64,000 nt of DNA, from positions 62,001 through 126,000 of the forward strand of contig SAQL01000016.1 in NCBI GenBank assembly GCA_004020645.1. The letters are read 5' to 3'. Position 1 is the stretch's first letter, and each line of letters begins with the position of its first letter. The notes below the pieces were generated by a model. The model was given only the letters and a program-made list of their open reading frames with translations. It did not search any database and was not told the origin of the DNA. Positions 26,006 through 33,212 of the stretch are shown here, one piece after another. This DNA is from Mesorhizobium sp. GTDB lineage: Bacteria; Pseudomonadota; Alphaproteobacteria; Rhizobiales; Rhizobiaceae. The position numbers were made by a program, and so were the translations under genes.

Positions 26006-27475
26006 ATGGCAGACGCAGACGACGTGCTTTCCGCCGAAGCTGACGATCATTTCCATGACGAATGCGGTGTGTTCGGTATATTTGGCCGGCAGGACGCTGC
26101 GGCTATCGTCACGCTCGGCCTGCATGCGTTGCAGCATCGCGGCCAGGAAGCGGCGGGTATCGTGTCCTATGACGGCACCCAGTTCCATGTCGAACATCAC
26201 GTCGGCCTGATCGGCGACACCTTCACCAAGCAGCGCGTCATCGACAGCCTGCAAGGCAACCGCGCCATCGGCCACACGCGCTACGCCACCACAGGCGGCG
26301 CCGGCCAGCGCAACATCCAGCCGTTTTTCGCCGAGCTCGCCGATGGCGGCTTCGCCGTCGCCCACAACGGCAACCTCACCAACGCCATGACCGTGCAGCG
26401 CGCGCTGCAGAAACAAGGCGCGATCTTCTCATCGACCTCGGACACCGAGACGCTGCTGCATCTGGTCGCCACCAGCAGGGAACGCGATCTCAACTCGCGC
26501 TTCATCGATGCGGTGCGCCAGGTCGAAGGCGCCTTCTCGCTGGTGGCGATGACTTCAAAGAAGATGATCGGCTGCCGCGATCCGCTCGGCATCCGGCCGC
26601 TGGTGCTCGGCGATCTCGACGGCGCCTGGATCCTGGCTTCCGAAACCTGCGCGCTCGACATCATCGGCGCCCGTTTCGTGCGTGACCTGAAGCCCGGCGA
26701 GATGGTCGTCGTCACCGCCAAGGGCATCGAGAGCCTGTTTCCGTTCGAGCCGCAGAAGACCCGCTTCTGTATCTTCGAATATGTTTATTTTGCGCGTCCG
26801 GATTCGTCGGTCGAAGGCCGCAACGTCTACGAGGTTCGCAAGCGCATCGGCGCCGAGCTGGCGCTCGAAAGCCCGGTCGAGGCCGACATCGTCGTGCCGG
26901 TGCCGGACAGCGGCACTCCGGCGGCGATCGGCTTTTCGCAAGCCGCGGGCATCCCATTCGAGCTCGGCATCATCCGCAATCACTATGTCGGCCGTACCTT
27001 CATCCAGCCTGGCGATTCGATCCGCCACATGGGTGTCAAGCTCAAGCACAACGCCAACCGCCGCATGATCGAAGGCAAGCGCGTGGTGCTGGTCGACGAT
27101 TCGATCGTGCGCGGCACCACCAGCCAGAAGATCGTGCAGATGGTGCGCGATGCCGGCGCCAAGGAAGTGCACATGCGCATCGCCTCGCCGCCGACACGCG
27201 CCTCCTGCTTCTACGGCGTCGACACGCCGGAGAAATCGAAGCTCTTGGCATCGCGCATGTCGGTGGAAGAGATGGCCGAGTTCATCCGCGTCGATTCGCT
27301 CGGGTTCCTGTCGATCGACGGGCTCTACCGCGCCGTCGGCGAGGCCGGCCGCGACAATGAGCAGCCGCAATTCTGCGACGCCTGCTTCACCGGGCAATAT
27401 CCGACCCGGCTTGCCGACTTCGAAGGTTCGGACAATGTGCGCACGCTGTCGCTCTTGGCAGCGGGCGGGGCGTAG
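26006..27475 (+). CDS. purF: Amidophosphoribosyltransferase
   Basis: First committed step of purine synthesis: PRPP plus glutamine to phosphoribosylamine. The 489-residue protein has a short propeptide before the nucleophile Cys20 in HDECGVFGIFG, an Ntn glutaminase domain, and the PRPP-binding VLVDDSIVRGTTS in the phosphoribosyltransferase domain. Cys residues in FCIFEYVYFARPDS and CDACFTGQYP fit the Fe4S4-containing B. subtilis type. A good promoter lies directly upstream. Confidence 0.97.
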   Translation: MADADDVLSAEADDHFHDECGVFGIFGRQDAAAIVTLGLHALQHRGQEAAGIVSYDGTQFHVEHHVGLIGDTFTKQRVIDSLQGNRAIGHTRYATTGGAGQRNIQPFFAELADGGFAVAHNGNLTNAMTVQRALQKQGAIFSSTSDTETLLHLVATSRERDLNSRFIDAVRQVEGAFSLVAMTSKKMIGCRDPLGIRPLVLGDLDGAWILASETCALDIIGARFVRDLKPGEMVVVTAKGIESLFPFEPQKTRFCIFEYVYFARPDSSVEGRNVYEVRKRIGAELALESPVEADIVVPVPDSGTPAAIGFSQAAGIPFELGIIRNHYVGRTFIQPGDSIRHMGVKLKHNANRRMIEGKRVVLVDDSIVRGTTSQKIVQMVRDAGAKEVHMRIASPPTRASCFYGVDTPEKSKLLASRMSVEEMAEFIRVDSLGFLSIDGLYRAVGEAGRDNEQPQFCDACFTGQYPTRLADFEGSDNVRTLSLLAAGGA

Positions 27476-27503
27476 AATTTCCAACTCCGGAGCGAGGTGA
27501 GAC

Positions 27504-27794
27504 ATGAGCACTCGAAGGGGCTTGTGGAAGAACCTCAGTGATTCATTCTCTTTTGCGAAATCCTTGCTCAAAGATCAGATAGATTCCGAGGTCGATATTG
27601 AGACGCCTCTTGGTAGCGGGTTTCTTTTTTGCCAAGTGAGAGAGTCAAGGGAGACCCAAAACAGATACGTCGTCGTCAAAGCTATCGGCGGTGATTCAAC
27701 AGTTTTTGTTCCTCTTGATGAGAATTCCGCCAAGCAGTTGATTTCCTTCCTTCAGCTGTCGTTCTTAGACCAGCAACCCAAGAATAACTCATGA
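27504..27794 (+). CDS. Hypothetical protein, AT-rich codon use
   Basis: A 96-residue protein I do not recognise. It starts MSTRRGLWKNLSDSFSF with GGAGCGAGG upstream of the ATG. No signal peptide or membrane helix is visible; the product is mixed charged/hydrophobic with no Cys motif. Codon use (TTT, GAT, TCA, TTG frequent) is clearly poorer in GC than its neighbours, which points to horizontal origin. It lies 28 bases after purF and its TGA overlaps the next ATG as ATGA, so it is inserted in, or part of, a co-transcribed unit. Confidence 0.65.
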   Translation: MSTRRGLWKNLSDSFSFAKSLLKDQIDSEVDIETPLGSGFLFCQVRESRETQNRYVVVKAIGGDSTVFVPLDENSAKQLISFLQLSFLDQQPKNNS

Positions 27795-28537
27795 CCCCTG
27801 CCCTCGACCTTTCCGGCCGCGTCGCGGTCGTCACCGGTGCCTCGCGCGGCATCGGGTACTTCATCGCCTTGGAACTTGCCGCCGCCGGAGCGCATGTCAT
27901 CGCGGTTGCCCGCACAGTCGGCGGACTGGAGGAACTCGATGACCAGATCAAGGCGGCGGGCGGACAAGCCACACTTGTGCCGCTCGATCTTGCCGACATG
28001 GCCGGCATCGACCGGCTGGGCGGCGCCATCCACGAGCGCTGGGGCAAGCTCGACGTCCTGGTCGCCAATGCGGCGGTGCTCGGCGTCATCTCGCCGATCG
28101 GCCATGTCGAGGCCAAGACCTTCGAAAAGGTGATGACCATCAACGTCACCTCGACATGGCGGCTGATCCGCTCGGTCGATCCGTTGCTCAGGCTCTCCGA
28201 TGCCGGCCGCGCCATCGTGCTTTCCTCCAACGCCGCTCATTCGGCGCGGGCCTTCTGGGCGCCCTATGCGGCGTCGAAGGCGGCGGTTGAGACGATGATG
28301 CGTTCCTGGGCGCATGAGACGGAAAACTTGGCCCTCAGGGTCAATGCCGCCGACCCCGGCGCCACCCGTACCGCCATGCGGGCGCAGGCGGTGCCCGGCG
28401 AGGATCCGGAGACGCTGCCGCATCCCCAGGAGATCGCCAAACGCATCGTACCGCTGGCCAGCCCTGCGCTTAGGGAAACCGGGCTGATCTTCCAGGCCAA
28501 GCACAACCGCTTTGTTGCCTACCGGCAGCCGGAGTAG
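27791..28537 (+). CDS. SDR family NAD(P)-dependent oxidoreductase
   Basis: Short-chain dehydrogenase of 248 residues with TGASRGIG (about 15-22), NAAVLG near 91, Ser in LSSNAAH and the catalytic YAASK. Substrate is unknown. It starts in an ATGA overlap with the AT-rich gene upstream. In rhizobia a short-chain dehydrogenase commonly follows purF, but no link to purine metabolism is known. Confidence 0.88.
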   Translation: MTPALDLSGRVAVVTGASRGIGYFIALELAAAGAHVIAVARTVGGLEELDDQIKAAGGQATLVPLDLADMAGIDRLGGAIHERWGKLDVLVANAAVLGVISPIGHVEAKTFEKVMTINVTSTWRLIRSVDPLLRLSDAGRAIVLSSNAAHSARAFWAPYAASKAAVETMMRSWAHETENLALRVNAADPGATRTAMRAQAVPGEDPETLPHPQEIAKRIVPLASPALRETGLIFQAKHNRFVAYRQPE

Positions 28538-28618
28538 ACGCATCGCGCACCTTGGCGGAAGAATTGCACCGCCGCCGACGTTGTTGGAATGCCAGATGTT
28601 CGCAAACGGAGGACCACC

Positions 28619-29248
28619 ATGCGCAGACTGCTTCTCGTCACCGCCGCTGCATCGCTGGCAGCCGTCGGCGTCGCATCCTCACAGGATACGACGATGAGCT
28701 TCTTCGTCACCAGCGTCGGCTCGGGCAAGGGCGCCGATCTCGGCGGCCTCGCGGGCGCCGATGGGCATTGCGCCTCGCTGGCTGAAGCCGCTGGCATCAC
28801 GGGCAAGACATGGCGCGCCTATCTCTCGACCAGCGATACCGATGCGCGAGATCGTATCGGCAATGGACCATGGTTCAACGCCAAGGGCGTCAAGATCGCT
28901 GACGATGTCGCTTCGCTGCATAGCGATGCCAACGCCATCACCAAGCAGACGGCGCTCGACGAAAAGGGCGAAGTGGTCAACGGCCGCGGCGACAACCCCA
29001 ACCGCCACGACATTCTGACCGGCTCCAAGCCCGACGGCACGAAAATCGCCGACCAGACCTGTGGCGACTGGACGCTCAGCGGAGCAGAAGGTGCGGCAAT
29101 GACAGGCCATCACGACCGCACCGGTCTCGACGATTCGGCCGCCGCCAAATCGTGGAATTCCTCGCACGCTTCACGCGGCGGCTGTAGTCAGGAGGCGCTG
29201 AGGAGCACCGGCGGCGACGGCCTGTTCTACTGCTTTGCCGTAAACTGA
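28619..29248 (+). CDS. Exported lectin-like protein
   Basis: A secreted protein of 209 residues: signal peptide (MRRLLLVTAAASLAAVGVASS) and then a domain beginning MSFFVTSVGSGKGADLGGLAGADGHC, with four Cys and the closing WNSSHASRGGCSQ ... DGLFYCFAVN. This matches a family annotated as lectin-like in rhizobia; sugar binding is unproven here. ATG 28619 has GGAGG upstream. The paired Cys suggest periplasmic disulfides. Confidence 0.75.
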   Translation: MRRLLLVTAAASLAAVGVASSQDTTMSFFVTSVGSGKGADLGGLAGADGHCASLAEAAGITGKTWRAYLSTSDTDARDRIGNGPWFNAKGVKIADDVASLHSDANAITKQTALDEKGEVVNGRGDNPNRHDILTGSKPDGTKIADQTCGDWTLSGAEGAAMTGHHDRTGLDDSAAAKSWNSSHASRGGCSQEALRSTGGDGLFYCFAVN

Positions 29249-29379
29249 GCCGTTCCAACAGACGTAGGACATTCACGTGGGCTGTGATGCCGTGGCGAAC
29301 CACCGCGCCCGGCCGCGCTTTCGTCGATTGCCCAGAGTTGATAGGATCGCCCGACTCCCACAACAAACGAGGAAATCCC

Positions 29380-29586
29380 ATGGCGGCTCCGAGCGTAGCG
29401 TTGGTCTGGTATCTGGTGATTGCCGGCCCGCAAGGCGGCATGGTGGTGCTGCCCAGCACGTTCGACACCCGCGAACAGTGCACCTCCGCCGTCACCGAAT
29501 ATCAGAAGCAGCCAACGCCGGCCGGCTGGTCGGTGCAGTGCGTGCCGAGCGCCTCGCCCTTCGCCGACGAGGGCGAAAGTGAGTAG
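29380..29586 (+). CDS. Small conserved hypothetical protein
   Basis: A 68-residue protein, MAAPSVALVWYLVIAGPQGG, then a part with two Cys (REQCTSAVTEYQ ... WSVQCVPS). ATG 29380 has GAGGAAA upstream. The hydrophobic start may be a membrane anchor or poor signal sequence. The Cys pair and YQKQP-type tail resemble small exported rhizobial proteins, but no function is known. Confidence 0.6.
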   Translation: MAAPSVALVWYLVIAGPQGGMVVLPSTFDTREQCTSAVTEYQKQPTPAGWSVQCVPSASPFADEGESE

Positions 29587-29597
29587 CCGGCGCGCGT

Positions 29598-30104
29598 TCA
29601 GCGCTGAGCACTGACCGTCAGTTCCGGCTTGGTATTGATGGTCTGAAACACCACGCAGTAGCGTTCGGTCAGCTTGAGCAGCGCGTCGACGCGCTCTTGT
29701 GGCTCGTCGCTGTCGAGGTTGAAATTCAGCCGGATGGCGCGGAAGCCGACCGGCGCATCTTTTGCCACGCCTAAAGTGCCGCGAAAATCGAGATCGCCTT
29801 CGGCCTCCACCGTTGCAGCGCCGAGCTTGAACTCCAGCGCCGTCGCCACCGCCTTCAGCGTTACGCCGGCGCAAGCGACCAAGGCCTCCAGCAGCATGTC
29901 GCCCGAGCACAATTCGAGCCCCGAACCGCCAGTAGCCGGATGCAGACCGGCAACGGCTAGCGCCCTGCCCGTCTCGACCTTGCAGGCGATCGACTGGTTG
30001 TCGATCGAGCCCTTGGCCCGAAGCGTGATCAGCGCGCGCGATGCGTCGTCGCGATATGCCTCCTTGAGCGGCGCCTGCATGGCCTTCAGTCCGGTAGCGT
30101 CCAT
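29598..30104 (-). CDS. OsmC family protein
   Basis: OsmC/Ohr-fold protein of 168 residues, likely a thiol-dependent peroxidase or detoxifying enzyme. It has the family helix with its Cys pair: LCSGDMLLEALVACAGVT. FQTINTKPELTV at the C-terminus fits the OsmC rather than Ohr group. I use ATG 30104 (GAAAGGG upstream); TTG 30110 is possible. Confidence 0.85.
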   Translation of the reverse strand: MDATGLKAMQAPLKEAYRDDASRALITLRAKGSIDNQSIACKVETGRALAVAGLHPATGGSGLELCSGDMLLEALVACAGVTLKAVATALEFKLGAATVEAEGDLDFRGTLGVAKDAPVGFRAIRLNFNLDSDEPQERVDALLKLTERYCVVFQTINTKPELTVSAQR

Positions 30105-30607
30105 GTCCAACCCTTTCGGCAGTAATTTTCATCGTTCGTCATGATACTCGAATGGAACCGGTACAGCCTAAACTTCGATTTCACGACATTTGGATCATAG
30201 TGACAAGCTCTCGTCGTTAGACTTGGTGCGCTTCATGAGACCTGGGGCCGCCGCACGATGACACCATCCGTCGGAGTCCGCACCTCGGGGGTGGCCAGGC
30301 AGGTGGCGACAGCCTCGTGACCGGGAGTGCTAGGGGATTGGGGCGACGTACGTTGGCGGGCTGTGATTGGCGGGGCAGAGGATGATCACTTCGTCGGTGC
30401 AGACAGCCGCCACGTCCAGTATCGCGCAGGACCGCGTGAGCAGAAGAAAGCGGTCGACCAGCGGGGCCACGGCGCCCCTCGGCGCGGCGCTGATCTTTGC
30501 GGTCGGTCTGCCGATCATCGGGAACGAACATTTCCGCAGGCGGCTGTAGGATGCGCCGACCTCTGCTGACAGTATGGTGTCAGGACAAGGCAGCGTAGTC
30601 TGGTGAC
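30105..30607. other. 503-base gap without a confident gene
   Basis: Short open frames lie on both strands between about 30217 and 30569 (up to 104 codons), none with a recognisable family. The frame from ATG 30518 on the minus strand (62 codons, a hydrophobic middle) and one from about 30382 on the plus strand are the least unlikely. It may be a decayed gene. Confidence 0.4.
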
Positions 30608-31501
30608 ATGACGGGATCCCTGACCATGCCTGACACCGCCGCCGAGCGCACCCTTGGCATCATCCTGGTTTCGGCGTCGGCGGCGGTGTTCGGCCTCACC
30701 GGCGTATTGACCAAGTCGATCCATGCCGACCCGCTCACCATCACCTGCTGGCGCGGCTTCGTCGGCTCGATCCTGATAACTCTCTATGTGCTTTGGCGCC
30801 GCCGCCGCTCCGGCAGGCGTGAAAGCCTGCGTCTCGGCTGGCGCGGCTGGCTGCTGGCGATCGAGGGCGCGCTGGCCAGCATCGCCTTCATCTCAGCGTT
30901 CAAATTCACCTTCGTCGCCAATGTCGCGATTATCTACGCCACGGCGCCGTTCGTCACCGCGCTGCTTGCCTTCATGCTGGTCCGTGAGCGCTTCCGACTG
31001 CAGACGCTTGCCGCCGCCGCCGTGTCGCTCGGCGGTGTGGCGATCATGGTCTGGTCCGGCTTCGGTACCGGCCATCTGTTCGGCGACGGGCTGGCGCTGC
31101 TGATGACAATCGGCAGCGCGCTCTACATGATCATGGTGCGCGCTTTCCGCGACACGCCTGTGGTGTGGGCCGGAGCGGTGTCGGCGTTTCTTTTGTTCGT
31201 GCTCGGCTGGTTCGTCACCGATCCACTGGCGGTTTCGGCCAGAGACGCAGTGCTGCTCGTCACCTTCGGCATGTCCTTCGCGCTGGCCTCGATCCTGTGG
31301 ACGGAGGGCGCACGGCTCATTCCGGCAGCCGAATCCGGCCTGCTAGGCTCCGCCGAAGTACCGTTCGCGATCCTGTTCGCCTTCGTGTTCCTGGCCGAAG
31401 TCCCGCCGGCCGCCAGCATGATAGGCGGCGTCATCGTGCTCTGTGCTGTGTTCGCCCATGCCGGACGCGACTGGCACGTGGCGAGGCAGCGCTCTGCCTG
31501 A
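30608..31501 (+). CDS. EamA/DMT family transporter
   Basis: Ten-helix inner-membrane carrier of the drug/metabolite superfamily, 297 residues. Two EamA repeats (about 15-145 and 155-290) are visible, with SASAAVFGLTGVLTKSIHADPLTITCWRG at the start split across the first two helices, and AESGLLGSAEVPFAILFAF in the second repeat. Substrate unknown. ATG 30626 with GGGA upstream is an alternative start. A perfect terminator follows at 31618. Confidence 0.85.
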   Translation: MTGSLTMPDTAAERTLGIILVSASAAVFGLTGVLTKSIHADPLTITCWRGFVGSILITLYVLWRRRRSGRRESLRLGWRGWLLAIEGALASIAFISAFKFTFVANVAIIYATAPFVTALLAFMLVRERFRLQTLAAAAVSLGGVAIMVWSGFGTGHLFGDGLALLMTIGSALYMIMVRAFRDTPVVWAGAVSAFLLFVLGWFVTDPLAVSARDAVLLVTFGMSFALASILWTEGARLIPAAESGLLGSAEVPFAILFAFVFLAEVPPAASMIGGVIVLCAVFAHAGRDWHVARQRSA

Positions 31502-31617
31502 GAAAACTGCCCTTGAAACAAATTTGTAAAGTCATGGAACCATTATCGGGTTCAGGCATTGTTGGGTTCGACGGGTCACCCCAAGTCCCCCCAAACCCCT
31601 CGGCCCGTCTAACCTAG

Positions 31618-31641
31618 AGCCGACCGCAAGGTCGGCTTTTT
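31618..31641 (+). terminator. Rho-independent terminator with GCAA loop
   Basis: AGCCGACC (31618-31625), loop GCAA, GGTCGGCT (31630-31637), then TTTT. It lies between the convergent EamA and LysR genes and ends 12 bases before the LysR stop. Confidence 0.9.
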
Positions 31642-31652
31642 CTTTTGCGAAA

Positions 31653-32516
31653 TCAGTTTGGTGCGCCTGCCAAGGCAAGATTGCCGCTGAACAGCGCAGC
31701 CAGGTCCTGTGCCGGGGGCTCGGCATCCTGGCGCAGCCGGATGGCGAACTCGGCGATGGGAACCGGCGGCAGGCCAAGGTCGCGCGGTGCCTCGACGATG
31801 CCGGAATGGGCAAACCGCGCCGTCCTCAGCGTCAGCGCGACGCCGGCATTCACTGCTGTGCGCAGTCCTGCCAGGCTGGCGCTGCCGGCGGCGATGCGGT
31901 AGCGGCGGCCGGTCGTGTCGAGTGCCGCGATCGCTGCTTCACGAAAGCCGCAATGCGGATCCAGCAGCGCCAGCGGCAGCTCGTCCTGGCGCGAAACCAG
32001 CCCCTTTTGCGAACAGAGCCACATCATCGGCTCGCGGAGCACGCCGACTTCGTCCGGCGCCGGCGCCTGGCGCATGGCGATCGCCAGATCGAGGGCGCCG
32101 GATTGCAGCGCCTGCGCCAATTCGGCGGAGCGGCCGACGCGCAATTCGATCCTGACGCGTGGATGACTCACGGCGAAGGCCCTGAGCAAATCCGGCAGGC
32201 CGCTGTCGGCGAAATCTTGTGTCGTGCCTATGGCCACGCGCCCATCGGCTCGCACGCCCTTGAGGGCCAGCCACGCCTCGCGATGCACTGCCAGGATACG
32301 CCGTGCGTGGCCGACCAGATCCTCGCCGGCCGGCGTCAGGACGCGGCCCCGCCCCTGCGGCACCAGAAGCGGTTCGCCGACAATATCCTCCAGCCGCTGC
32401 ATCTGCGTGGTCACTGCCGACGCCGAGCGGCCGACAACTGACGCCGCCTGCGCCAGCGAGCCGCCATCGACGAAGGCGAGAAAGGTTTTAAGGAGATCGG
32501 GGTCGAGCATTTTCAT
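31653..32516 (-). CDS. LysR family transcriptional regulator
   Basis: LysR-type regulator of 287 residues: N-terminal winged helix (LLKTFLAFVDGGSLAQAAS, then SASAVTTQMQRLED) and a periplasmic-binding-protein-like effector domain (about 90-285). Divergent from a tautomerase gene across a 112-base AT-rich gap with repeats, the classic layout for a LysR regulator and its target. Ligand unknown. Confidence 0.88.
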   Translation of the reverse strand: MKMLDPDLLKTFLAFVDGGSLAQAASVVGRSASAVTTQMQRLEDIVGEPLLVPQGRGRVLTPAGEDLVGHARRILAVHREAWLALKGVRADGRVAIGTTQDFADSGLPDLLRAFAVSHPRVRIELRVGRSAELAQALQSGALDLAIAMRQAPAPDEVGVLREPMMWLCSQKGLVSRQDELPLALLDPHCGFREAAIAALDTTGRRYRIAAGSASLAGLRTAVNAGVALTLRTARFAHSGIVEAPRDLGLPPVPIAEFAIRLRQDAEPPAQDLAALFSGNLALAGAPN

Positions 32517-32556
32517 AATTCGATGATATCAAAGTATCTGCTAAAAACAATTCGAT
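32517..32556. promoter_or_regulatory. Candidate LysR binding region between lysR and tautomerase gene
   Basis: AATTCGAT lies at 32517-32524 and 32549-32556, exactly 32 bases apart (three helical turns), and GATA-TCAAAG-TATC (32525-32538) forms a short palindrome between them. The stretch is AT-rich against a GC-rich background and sits next to the LysR start. Confidence 0.5.
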
Positions 32557-32628
32557 TCTAATAATGAAAGAGCGATGGCAAAGATTTCTTACGGCGAAGA
32601 GATGCCGCGTAACCCGAGGAGAAAAATT

Positions 32629-33036
32629 ATGCCGATCATCAATGTCAGCGTCACCGGCAGGCCCGATGCCGCTCTGTCCGCCACCATCGCCAGGGAGGTG
32701 ACCGAACTGACCGCAATGCATCTGCGCAAGGATCCGACCATCACCGCGGTCGCCATATCCTATCTCGACCCGCAGCATTGGTTCGCCGGCGGCAAGTCGC
32801 TGGCCGAGCACGGCGCCAAGACCTTCTGGCTCGACATCAAGGTGGTCGACGGCACCAACACCAAGCTCGAACTGGAAGCCTATCTTAAGGCGATCTTCGC
32901 CGCCTTTGGCCGCATGCTGGGTGAGATGCACGAAGAAAGCTACGCCTTCGTGCATGAAGTGCCGGCCGCCGCCTATGGCTATGGCGGCAAGACGCAGGAA
33001 TTCCGTTTCATCAGCGGGAGGTTGAAAGCGGCTTGA
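32629..33036 (+). CDS. Tautomerase family protein
   Basis: 4-oxalocrotonate tautomerase-like protein of 135 residues. The start MPIINVSVTG places Pro2 (Pro1 of the mature protein) as the catalytic base, which confirms ATG 32629 (GAGGAGA upstream) over the earlier open frame. It is about twice the length of the classic 62-residue enzyme. The substrate is unknown; divergence from a LysR gene suggests inducible expression. Confidence 0.82.
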   Translation: MPIINVSVTGRPDAALSATIAREVTELTAMHLRKDPTITAVAISYLDPQHWFAGGKSLAEHGAKTFWLDIKVVDGTNTKLELEAYLKAIFAAFGRMLGEMHEESYAFVHEVPAAAYGYGGKTQEFRFISGRLKAA

Positions 33037-33212
33037 GCAGCGCCGTTCAGTTCCACGTTCATCCCGCAAATCACATTGGCGACGGTGAAGCGTGACAGGC
33101 CGGCAGTCAGCCCTAGTCGAGCAGCATTGACGTTGACCCCACTTCGTCTAGGTTCTCATTGAAGCGGCCAAGAAAGAGCCGCGACGTGAGAATCTGTTGG
33201 GAGAGACGCGGC

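Noticed and set aside
30217..30569. Small open frames on both strands between osmC and the EamA gene
   Set aside because: No family likeness and no strong ribosome site; frames on opposite strands conflict.
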